A DNA stretch of 64,000 bases, from contig OZ014411.1 of NCBI GenBank assembly GCA_963965975.1, positions 23,481,249 to 23,545,248 on the forward strand. The letters are read 5' to 3'. Shown one piece after another: positions 27,243 to 38,719 of the stretch (positions within the stretch are counted from its first letter, which is position 1; each line of letters opens with the position of its first letter). The notes under the pieces were generated by a model. That model saw only the letters and a list, made by a program, of their open reading frames with translations, was not told the origin of the DNA and did no database searches. Made by a program: the position numbers and the translations under genes. This DNA comes from Xestospongia bergquistia. Its lineage: Eukaryota > Porifera > Demospongiae > Haplosclerida > Petrosiidae.

Positions 27243-28030
27243 TTCATAGGCACTAGATCTTATTGTCCAAGTCAGTACAGTATTAGATGGTATATTTGAA
27301 CTTGGACGAGATGGAGATGGTGTTGACATTTATATTTTAGATACAGGTAAATAATACTGTGAATGTGTAATATAAGTTTATTCTATATGATCACTGCATG
27401 TGAATTTGGTAGTAATAGAATCGTATATATACTGGATATGACCCAGGTGACAACTACTATGGAACTAACCAATTGATTGTCATGGATATGGAACTCATTT
27501 AGCATGTCTTGCTTGTGGAAAACTTTATGGTATTGCCAAAAAAGATAATTGTTACAATGTTCGTGTTTTAGATTGTAATAATCGTGTACCTTAGAGCATC
27601 ATCATAGATGGATTAAACTTTGCTGCAACGAATATCACCAATAAATTCCCCAGTCACTTAACTGTCGTCTTAATGTCATCGAGTGGGCCATATACTAGTT
27701 CAGCTAATGTTCTTCCAAGAAACATTGTTAGATATAATGGAGATGATACCTGTTATTATATTGCATCTAGTGCACAAGAAGTTATTATTAGTGCTGACTC
27801 TGTTCAAGGAGATGATGTTTACTACTATATAAATGATGGTTTTGTCTCAATATCTTTACTTTTGGCTCTAATGTAATTGAAGCAATTATAGTTACAATTA
27901 TATAGTGAATGTTCTGGATCTATCAGGAACATCTATGGCTACTCCTTTAGTTAGTAGTGTAATAGCACTATATTAATAGGATCAACCACTACTTACTCCA
28001 TCTCAGATTTTGCAAAAACAAACAGAATAA
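27243..28030 (+). pseudogene. Decayed subtilase (S8) relic, plus strand
   Basis: 27249-27347 encodes an exon-2-like segment (VLDGIFELGRDGDGVDIYIL, then DTG before GTAAATAA), matching exon 2 of S1 and S2 including the catalytic-Asp region. The following exon-3-like stretch (from about 27433) still shows TGYDP, tggatatggaactca (the His region), NCYNVRVLDC-like and GTSMATPLVS-like traces. It has several stops and frame changes and no complete catalytic triad. It is oriented opposite to the four S genes. An internal piece is present again at 36896-37330. Confidence 0.8.
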
Positions 28031-30143
28031 TACAAATTATTGTATAAGTGTCCAGTTTGTACATTATTTTTTTTATATAAATTCACATCATTTGTACAAA
28101 TTTATACACTTGTAGTGCAATAAATCTCAAAGTAGGACAAAGTGCTTATTTTGTTTATAATTAAATTGTTTTCAGAACAATGACTAAATTATTGGTATCA
28201 TTTTTTGATGTATTCTCTGTGGGTCCTGAAATTACCTGTAAATTATGTCAGAATGTGATCACAATTTATGAAGACCTGGCATGACCATAAAAATATAATA
28301 CATTGCTTGATTAACACTGACTATAATATTATATTCCTTATATTACAAAAGTGATAGCTAGTACATGTAACATCAAAGTTATGCCTTATATTTAACAAGA
28401 TATAAAAAATTCAATATTTTAATATAAAATTGCAATATATAGAACAAAATAAGAATAGGAACTTTTATTTTGGACTGGTCATAACCATGTTGAACACCCG
28501 TTAGTTGAATTGTGGGTCATTTGTAGGACTTCAAAGGAAATATATACTCTCTTTCAACTATGGAGCATTTTCACTTTATATATTTCATATGATATCTCAA
28601 AAAGGACATGCGTGTAGTATTTATAATAAATTCTATTGCATTCAACCAGACTATATATAAATGTAGCTAGATACATTGGTGAAAAGTGCAGAACTTTTAT
28701 AATCAAAACTAGAGATTCTATAAATTCCATTGCACAACAGCACAGGGTTAATGTTCATTGAGACCTGAACAAGAAATAAACTGGAGGAACAGACGAACTA
28801 AAGAAGCCATCTACACAAGAACAATTGACAAGATCAATATATTGATCAAAGACTTATATTGAACCTTACCTACATTATTAATAATAAAGTCCTAAGGGGA
28901 TAACTTTTTAAACTATCATAATGTACATTTGCTTTATATATTGCCGTTATTTCTTGTTAATTGAATATTATGTAGCTAATGAAGGCATTTAATCATTATT
29001 TTTAAAAATATGTTGTTTATAAAGCTCAACTATCTCTGATCCTAGAATTATCAAATGTAGTGAATTAATTCCAGATTCTGTTCAATGTTATGAATTAAGA
29101 TAAGCCAGAAGCCTTAAGAAATTACCAGTAAGCAAGAGCTGTTATGGATTACTTAATGTACTGAAGGTATCTTAGACTTGTCTTTGTCTGTTGTTTAGGA
29201 ATAATCCTTTTTATAAATTTTGCTTGCAAGCTAAGCAATTTGTCAAATGTCTAAAATATGTATAAGGAATATGGTAATTAGCATTTAAAGCTTAAATAAT
29301 TTAACTACTCATTGTAAATAAATTAAATCTTTAACTGTTTACTGCTGTTATTTTGTATCATCAAACAATATTTAAATTAACAAGTTGTCAAACTAAACAA
29401 AGGAATAATATATATATAAAATCTATAACAGCAATAGTTTTGCTGTTTAATTAAAATATGTTTATAAAATGGCAACAAAAAAGTTGTTGTCAAAATACTT
29501 GATAGAAATTATTAGTTATAGCTAAAATAAGTCCAAAAATTACTAAAAATCACACACATTCTACTTTAATTAATAAGTATAACCACACACAGTACTAGTA
29601 GTAAGGACAGAACACATCAATTATCCTCATTTATAATTGATATAGGTTCATCAATGTCTGTGTAGCTAATGAAGATATAGGAATAAATATTAATTTTGAT
29701 AAATTTTACATTATAAAGAGAATATTCAGTAACTATATGTATTTCATACATTTATGGACAATATCTAACATAATAAGGGGACATGTTTGAGAGTGTTAAA
29801 CCTGACATTCACATTTGGAAAGTTAGTGCCACTTCTATTCACATCATACAGCAGGTTAATATGTTAAAATATTGCAATGACAGCTTAAATAGTCCATCAT
29901 TTATAAATTCCCTTACTAACAGGTTTAACTAAGGCATATTGACCCCTTAATCAAGATATGTGTTATTCAAGTTGCTAGAGAAATTAGGCTAATGTATTGT
30001 AGTGTTATCATGTATAAGTGTGACCAGCATCCTTTGAAGTTCTTATGGATACTTCACTATTTCACTATAAATAATTGCTATTGTGCCCTTTTTATTTATT
30101 TTTCTAATAAACACTGATGTATTATCTGAGCTATTGTATTGAC
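28031..30143. other. 3' flank of gene S1; no gene
   Basis: Non-coding. About 28720-30143 aligns with about 37340-38719 and, in part, 58398-59523. On the minus strand an AATAAA-type signal follows the S1 stop (about 30085-30105); S2 and S4 lack it at that spot. Confidence 0.5.
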
Positions 30144-33100
30144 TTACCAGTTGGAATAGCAACCTATATCTGCTATATCACTACAGCAATCATTATAGTC
30201 ATGACAGCTTTCATCACAATAACATCCATTATCATAACATTCTGATGACAAGGACAATTTACAACAGCCACAATAGCTCATGTTAAGGGCTAAACATGAA
30301 CCTAAAATAAACATATAAAGGTGTGACTGTTATGTCTATATAAGAATTGTAATAAAAATAATTGTTACACCATATAAGGGACAATTATCACATCATTATT
30401 CAGTATTTGTATATTGTTACTATTTCATACATTAACTATCTGAAAGAAATCTAAATCAAAGTTATTGATTAGTCTGAAATGTGACTAACAAATAAAGTCA
30501 AACTTTAAATTTTTTGTTATGCTCATTTAATGAACAGATTAAATAGATAATGATACATAAAATAATATTACAATGGAAAACATTTCTCAATCATCTACAA
30601 GATTTGATTTTTTGAAGTGGTAAATGACAGATGTTTCAAAAGAAACATGAGGAAATGTCAGGTCTATTAAAGGAGATTGGAACAAACGTCAAGTGTTAAA
30701 AGCTAGAATGTTATCATCACAAGGCACAAATTTTATAAAAAAAAATTGTCTTACCAATTGGAGTAGGAATGAAAGGATGACAACCAATATCAGCTACATC
30801 ATTACAACAGTCATTAAAAATATAACAGGCTTGATCACAATAGCATCCATAATTAATACAAGGTGGTGTCACACAACATCCAGAATAGTTGAGATTAAGT
30901 GCCAAACATGAGCCTGTACTAGCACATGAAATCTATAAATTACTAATAATGTTTAACTTACCTAGAGTAACATTTGGGTCACATGTATCTATAGGATTAC
31001 TTGTGACAATAGTTGTATCTAAATTAAAATACAATGAATTGATTACCATGTGGGCAATAGTATTGAGATATCAACTTGAGTCAAAGCCATGGGCTTAAGT
31101 CAAGGTGTTTAGGTCTCATATTGTTATAATTCACTTCAGTGTAATAGTGTATATAATATCTCTATATATTATATTGCAACTATAAATCATATTATAGACT
31201 CATGTAACACTTGTTTTCATCGCAGTATGTGAACAAATAATTTATACAATAACTTTAGTATTAAGAATACTATAAATAGACTAATTCTGAGAGCAAGTCA
31301 CAGCAATCTAATATTTTGTGCAATAGCATGAAATACAGGGAGCTCAAAAAACAATTAAAACCATAACCTAAGAATCACATGTTCAACAAAAATGATAGCA
31401 GAGTTTGTAAGATATGTGGTACTTTATTGTATGTATGGTTTATTAATCATCTTAATTCATATTGTGTTGTTTTAGTTGTTATTTAGATCATGTATACAGT
31501 TTTGTACCTTTAAAAAGTCTCAGTTAACATGTACTCTGTTTAATATATATAATGATTTCTGTATACTTGTGCAAGTCTGTTTTGTTAGTTACAAAGACAA
31601 TTGTTGAGTTAACATTCACAATATTACAAGATGGTTTCTATATAACCTGTCTTTTTTTTCTATTAAAAGCTATGTAATAAAGTCTACATAAATATATATC
31701 AATCCTAAGGAACATCATGTTTATTACTAATGAATGCTATTGGAACAAAAGAGTCATAGCAAGTTCATGGATTCTTTCTGTCTTTTCTTAACTGTTGAAT
31801 CATGTATTAGCTGACGCAAACAATAAGAGCAATTGTTTTTAGATAGTGGCTATTGTTACAGCAGAAGAAGTATATACTTCAATGAGATATTAATACTAAA
31901 CACTAGAAACTAATCTAGAAACATTACACCTAAATGATTAGATTTTTAAGTGGAGTATGTACTTCCTGTGTCACTACATTACACTTGCAATCACAGTTTA
32001 TATTTAACATAATGTTCTTATCAAATAAAATACTTTTCTGTCAATCTTGGAGGCACTTCAAAGCAAAACATGTCATTAAGATCCTATATATCATATTTAT
32101 TGATGCTTTGTGTAAATGTCAGAAAGAACATGTCATTATAATAACATTGTAATCACTCACCATTTATGCCATACCCTAAGCCAGATCCAGATCCTGTATA
32201 GAGATAATGTATTCAATAAAAAATTATATACCAAATCCTAGATGTACTGAAATTTGTCTAATGATAGCTGTTGATGTACGTGTATATGACTGTCAATAGC
32301 ACATCCTACTTAGTTGTTTGGAAGATACTGACTTCACAGTAAAACATTGACTACCTATAAAGCTATAATGATCGAACTATTAGCAGTTGTGTCTGTGGAA
32401 GTACATATAATTCTTCGTATACCACAATGACAGACGTCATACACGCAAATTTGCATATCGTAAAATATCTTTTATAACGAAATCATGAAAGAATATGAAT
32501 CACTGGTAAAGAAAAAGACTAATGCTCAAATGAGTGTTGCAAAAAAGAGTACTCTGCACCTAGTTATTGTGTTATCAACTATTCATCAGTATATTATGTG
32601 GTTATATAAAGATCTATATATCAATGTAAAGAATATTTTTGCTTTAAGGAATTACACAGGCGTATGAAGGACAAAAATACTAACACTGGAATGCGAGCTG
32701 TCAACTGTTGTATCCAAAGAAATTGTCTTTCATGAAAGGATTACACAGCAGTACTTTCCTGTATCATATTCTCTGTTCATTATGAATAGTGAAATTCAGT
32801 ATACTTGTAGTAAGTTTGTTATAACGATAATTGTTAAGTTAATGTACAAGATATTACAAAATTGTTTCTAAATTGTCTGTCTTTATTATATATGTCTACT
32901 ATAATCTTTATAGTAATAAAATCTGTATATATAATCATCAATCATAAGGAATATCATGTTTATTACTTGTGGATGCTATTGGAACTAGAGAAGTCATAGC
33001 ATAGACATGAATTCTTTCTGTCTTCCCTGATCAGTAGACCAACATGTTAGGAATGCAATTAATATAAGAAATAGTTTTTTAGGTAGTAGCTATTCATAAT

Positions 33101-36100
33101 GCACAGGAAGTGAATACTTTAATATATTACCTTAAATTAGAAACAGTAGACCTAATTGAATTGATCTTATATTGGAGAATGCACTTTGTTATTTAATAAT
33201 GCTTTTAATTATAGTATATATATAACAAAATGTTCTTTTATCAAAATAAAATAAGGCATAGTCAAACCTGGAGGGACTTCAAAAGACAAAATTTTATAAT
33301 GAACATATTATATAGTATATATTGATGCTATCTATGAATGTAAAATACTTTTCATTGAAGAGATGTGCTTGGCCATTATTTTCAAAAGTGTGAATTATAA
33401 TTTTAGACAGAAACTTCTACACATCACAAATTAAGGGTAGCAATTAAAATTTAAAGGCAGTCAAGTTGTATACTTTAATTACTGCCAAATTAATTTGTCC
33501 ACAAACATGCCAGCTGGTTCTACAATTATTTTGACAATATTATAAACTAAATTAATAATTAAAATTAAGTTAATCTGTGGATATTAATATTCTTTCATTG
33601 ACTAATATGAAACCTTTTTGTGGAAGTTTTTACACCAACACACTCAATAGATACACAGGTTTAATTTATTATTTTTTCAGTATGTTAGATTTATCTAATG
33701 TTGGTTTATCTAACTATTCTTCAATTTATATGCCACTGCTAAAATGATTGATTATTTCTAAAAAACTTAAATTCACAGATATGGTTACTATTATTGGTTA
33801 TGAAATAAAATCAAACTATTATATTATTACAATTTTAGATCAGATAAAGTAGTAGATGTTCTTGTAGATAACATATTATTTATAATATAATGTGCTTATA
33901 CATCATATTGTATAAATGAGATAGTGTACACTTGTCACAACTTTGCTCAGACTGTTTTGATAACTTTACTCATAGCAGTTATGACATACAATTTAATTAA
34001 TATATTTATGGTGTAAGGATTATAGCAGTTAAAACGGCTAATAAAATTTAACAATAAAAATGATTAACAATATGACAATTTATCAACATAGTAACCAGAA
34101 AGTAGAATTTATTAGCCAATTTGTATATTGTCATTTATTTTAATCATCATTTAATTAAAAATGAAACATGTTATTATCACTCAATATATCACATGCTTTT
34201 AGTTCATGTTAAAATCATGTATAATATGAGATGTGTAGGTAGCTGTTATATTTAAAAAGTGAAAGACAATATCATTTAGTCTGTAAATTCTGTTCATCAC
34301 AAATAAAGAGTATCAATTAGCCTTTTTATATAGCTAAGATGTTTATTAGATTCAATTGTAATGACTGAAATTAATAAGCCTAGTATTAAAACAGAGCTAA
34401 AATATTTTTTCAACTAATACTTTCATTTTCTGTGGCAGTTTAATACATAAATAGATATACAAGATAAATTCTTTATTTAGTTAGCATCTTAGACTGATCT
34501 AATATTGGCTTAACAAATAATTTTTCAATTTTTATGTCAATGCTAATATGATTGAAATTTACAAGCAATTTAAATTCCTGCTTAATATTTACAAATAACT
34601 AATGTTATTGGCTATGATGTATATTCAAACAGTTATAGTATTTGAAGATTACAATAAGTGTGTATTTCTCATAGATGAGCTTACATCTGATAAAGTAGTA
34701 GGTGTTTTTATATGCAATATATTGACTTAATATGGATTGTATGCTATGTATAAATTATGTATATGTACACTTTTCACAGCTTTGCTCTAGCTGTTATATA
34801 ATCTTACTCATTGCAGTTATGACAGACAGTTATTCTTAGACATAGTAGAATTTAGAAGCCAGTTGTTTTATTGCTATTCATAAGATCCTTTTCATAATAC
34901 AATGTAGAGTAACATTTTGAAACAATATAATTTTACAATGTTAAGAGAAACTTACTTGTAATGTGTAAAAGACAGTTAGGTGTTGTATTCCGCAAACTAT
35001 TTTGCAAATATGTATAGTTTAGTACATTCTTTAAACAGTCTTCTGTTAGTTTTTGCTCAATCTCAAATGGAGTCAGATGTGGTTGTTCCTGTAAGTATAA
35101 AGCTGATCACCTTGTGCAGAGCTAGCAACAGTAATAACATCAGGTGCACTAGCAGGACTACGATCACAGGCATCACCTCGTCTATTGCTAGCAGACGCAA
35201 TAATTGGTATTCCCATATTGATGATATTACTCGACACATTGTTAACTGCACTAGAATATGGACCACTCAAAGACATTGAGATGATAGCTGGACGTTGAGG
35301 GGTTTTGCTAGTGATATTTATAGCAGCAGAATTTAATCCATCTATAATAACACTCCACGGTGCTAAACCGCTGCAATTTAATACACGAACACTGTAACAG
35401 TTAGCTTTTTTTTGCAACGCCATACTGTTTCCCACAAGCAAGACTTGCTACATGAGTTCCATGTCCATAGCAATCTAGACCTTTATGGTTAGTTCCAAAG
35501 TAGTTGTCACATGGATCAAATCCAGTATACATGGCTCTATTACCATCAAATTCGCAGTGGTAATAATTAATGCCTTTAGAAATTGGAAGATCAAGACATC
35601 CATATTTAATTTATTCATTTACCTGTATCTAAAATGTAAATGTCAACACCTTCTCCATCTCCTCCAGGTTCAAATATACCATCTAATACTGGACTGACTT
35701 GATCAATACGATCAAGTGCCCATGAAAGTGAAGCTTCAGCAAAAGTCTCCTCTTCAACATACTCAACACTGTCAAGATTTTTTATCTAAAAAACATAATT
35801 AAAAATGAACACATTTGACATTTTAAGGCTAACCTGATGTGCCTCATCTACTGATAACTGTGCGACAATCATTTTAGCAAATGGACCCTCTATTTTGTAA
35901 ATGTCAGAACTAAAGGACATAGATCGAATTATTTCAGCTGTAGCTTCAAATCTCTCATGACTAGTATCAGGTGCCAGGGCAACCATATATTGACCTGTTG
36001 TTTCTATTCCAGGAGCAGCACGAATAACTCGACTTGTTCGTACTACAGCTGCAAAGAGAAGAACAACAAAAATCAAAACTTGACTATCTTTTGTACTAAA

Positions 36101-36106
36101 TTCCAT
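30144..36106 (-). pseudogene. Subtilase-SMB gene copy S1, catalytic-serine segment deleted
   Basis: This is a seven-exon copy of the S2 architecture: 36106-35834 (signal peptide and I9 propeptide; an in-frame ATG also lies at 36115), 35785-35623, 35573-34956 (S8), 32193-32161 (Gly/Ser hinge), 31018-30962, 30913-30755 (SMB module 1) and 30301-30144 (SMB module 2, ending ...CYSNW, stop). Every splice site matches S2. In the S8 exon, a T-run near 35408 is one base longer than in S2, which shifts the frame. About 145 bp is also missing near 35110, removing the FAPGSD through GTSMSTPLVSG region with the catalytic Ser. The peptidase should therefore be inactive. The two SMB exons remain intact, so expression of a shortened product from another start cannot be excluded. 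Confidence 0.85.
32161..32193 (-). other. 33-bp Gly/Ser hinge exon of S1
   Basis: The micro-exon is flanked by acceptor CTATACAG and donor GTGAGTGA. It encodes RSGSGLGYGIN in phase 1. It is conserved in S2 (40772-40740) and S4 (62631-62599) and missing from S3. Confidence 0.75.
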
Positions 36107-36895
36107 ATTTAGCATTGCGATACACTCACTGACTGTTTTGGCTAATCACTTGTTTTATGTATGTAAAATTGAGCAACACCTACGTGCAATTTCAAAGTGT
36201 AGACAACAGCTCTCTCCTTTAGCACAAGTCATTATTCAAGTTTATACAATTGATTCCTTGAATGCATATATATTGTTATTAATTTTTTAGAAAGATAATA
36301 ACACTAGTATTATTTATGTAAATATTGTTATATTATTATATTAGTATAATCATCTTGTTTTGTTCTTAATTAACCATTATTTTAACATTGATAGCTGGTT
36401 AATATTATGAGATAAATCATATTTTGAATACAAGTCCCTCATTGTTGGCTACAATCCTTTCTTTTGGATTGAAAACTTCTATGAAATCATAGTATATTTT
36501 TCCACAACAAACATGCAGTACATATCATAGACCTCTGATACTATATTTTGACACTACTATTAATAAAACAGAATTAGTGCTAGTAACATCTTCACATTAA
36601 AAAACACTTTCTCTTCTACCACAAGACATTTGATAGCTATTTTTTCTTGTTTTACTTGATTTTCCTTTATAGGTTTGTCAGATTAATATAAGAACAACAA
36701 AGACTAATAATTTTATACAAAAATACTTAAATTACTGCCAATTTTACATAATGTCAATAACATTGTAATAGTTGATATTACATAAATATTAGTAGATACA
36801 CATACTTTGTGTGTTTGCATACTTTTTTTGATTAGACTTTTTCCATCTTCATGCAGACATATTATTATTACATGAAAGGAGTAGTACTATCTATC

Positions 36896-37330
36896 ATTCA
36901 TGGCAATAGATCTTATTGATCAAGTTAGTACAGTATTAGATTGTATATATATTTGAACTTGAATGAGATGGAGAAGGTGTTGACATTTATATTTTAGATA
37001 CAGATAAATAATGTTGTGAATGTGTGCTATAAGTTAATTCTATATTTAGGCATTAATTATGATCTTTGTATGTGAATAGAGCCGTATATACTTGATTACT
37101 TGATTTGACACAATTGACAACTACTATGGAATTAACCAAAAAGGTCTAGATTGTCATTGACATGGAGCTTATTTAGCATGTCTTGCTTGTGGAAAACTTT
37201 TTGTTATTGCCAAAAAAGGTAATTGTTACAGTGTTCGTGTTTTAGATTGTAATAATTGTGTACCTTGGAGCATCAACATAGATGGATTAAATCTTGCTGC
37301 AACAAATATCACAATAACAATTCCATTTCA
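36896..37330 (+). pseudogene. Second copy of the plus-strand subtilase relic, further shortened
   Basis: This is the unit II counterpart of 27243-28030. It keeps the ALDLIDQVSTVLD-like start and the GVDIYI trace, the tcatgga...catgtcttgcttgtgg His-region trace and the NCYSVRVLDC segment. It has stops and ends near 37330, where it joins the 3'-flank sequence, so its C-terminal half is deleted. Confidence 0.75.
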
Positions 37331-38719
37331 TGTCACTACAACAGGACAGGATTAATGTTCATTAAGACATGAATAAGAAATAGACTGGTGGAACAGATGA
37401 ACTAAAGAAGCCATCTATACAAGAACAATTGACAAGATCAATATATTGATCAAAGACTTATATTGAACCTTACCTACATTATTAATAAAATTCTGAGGGG
37501 ATAACTTTTAACGTTATTTCTTGTTGATTTGATATTATGTAGCTAATGAAGGCATTTTATCATTATTTTTAAATACATGCTGTTTATAAAGCTCAACTAT
37601 CTCTGATCCTATATAGAATTATAAAATGTAGTGAATTAATTCCAGATTTTGTTCTATGTTATGAATTAAGATAAGCCAGAAGTCTTAAGAAATTACCAGT
37701 AAGCAAGAGCTGTTATGGATTACTTAATGTACTGAAGATATTTTGGACTTGTCTTTGTCTGTAGTCTGTTGTTTAGGAATGATCCTTTTTTTAAAATTTT
37801 TTTCTTGCAAGCTAAGCAATTTGTCAAATGTGTATAACATATATAGAGAATATAGTAATTAGTATTAATTTTAAAGCTTAAATATTTTAGCTATTTATTA
37901 TAACTAAATTAAATCCTTAACTGTGTACTGTTATTTTGTATCATCAAACAACAATTATAGTTGTCAAACTAAACAAAGGAATAATATATAAAAAAATCTA
38001 TAACAGCAACAGTTTTGCTGTTTAATTAAAATATTTTTCTAAAAATGGCAACAGAAAAGTTGTTGTCAAAATACTAGATAGAAATTATTAATTCTAGCTA
38101 AAATAAATCTAAAAATTACTAAAAATCACACATATTCTACTTTAATTAATAAGTGTAATCACACACAGTACTAGCAGTAAGGACAGAACACATCAATTAT
38201 CCTCATTTATAATTGATATAGGTTCATCAGGGTTTGTGTAGCTAATGAAGATATAGGAATAAATATTAATTTTGATAAATTTTACATTTTAAAGAGAATA
38301 TTCAGTAACTATATGTATTTCATACATTTATGGACAATATCTAACATAATAAGGGGACATGTTTGAGAGTGTTAAACCTGACATTCACATTTGGAAAGTT
38401 AGTGCCACTTCTATGCACATCATACAGCAGGTTAATATGTTAAAATATTGCAATGACAGCTTAAATAGTCCATCATTTATAAATTCCCTTACTAACAGGT
38501 TTAACTAAGGCATATTGACCCCTTAATCAAGATATGTGTTATTCAAGTTGCTAGAGAAATTAGGCTAATGTATTGTAGTGTTATCATGTATAAGTGTGAC
38601 CAGCATCCTTTGAAGTTCTTATGGATACTTCACTATTCCACTATAAATAATTGCTATTGTGCACATTGTATTTCTTTTTCTAATAAACACTGATGTATTA
38701 TATGATGTATTGATTTGTC
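37331..38719. other. 3' flank of gene S2; no gene
   Basis: Non-coding sequence collinear with the S1 3' flank (about 28740-30143). No poly-A signal comparable with that of S1 was seen close to the S2 stop. Confidence 0.45.

Larger units (their letters stand above)
26356..36266. repeat. Tandem duplication unit I (subtilase-SMB gene S1)
   Basis: This roughly 9.9-kb unit repeats in direct orientation as unit II (36271-45480). It contains a plus-strand subtilase relic followed by a minus-strand subtilase-SMB gene. Introns and flanks align almost base for base over long stretches. Compared with unit II, unit I lacks about 520 bp near 33530. Confidence 0.85.

Noticed and set aside
30889-31098. Plus-strand frames antisense to the SMB exons (also at 39468, 55310 and 61327)
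   Set aside because: They are shadows of the minus-strand SMB and linker exons, with the same sequence in each copy.
32485-32667. 60-codon plus-strand frame repeated at 41066-41248
   Set aside because: It is a duplicated intron segment rather than an independent conserved gene, and the S4 counterpart has a stop in it. It is treated as part of a possible relic only.
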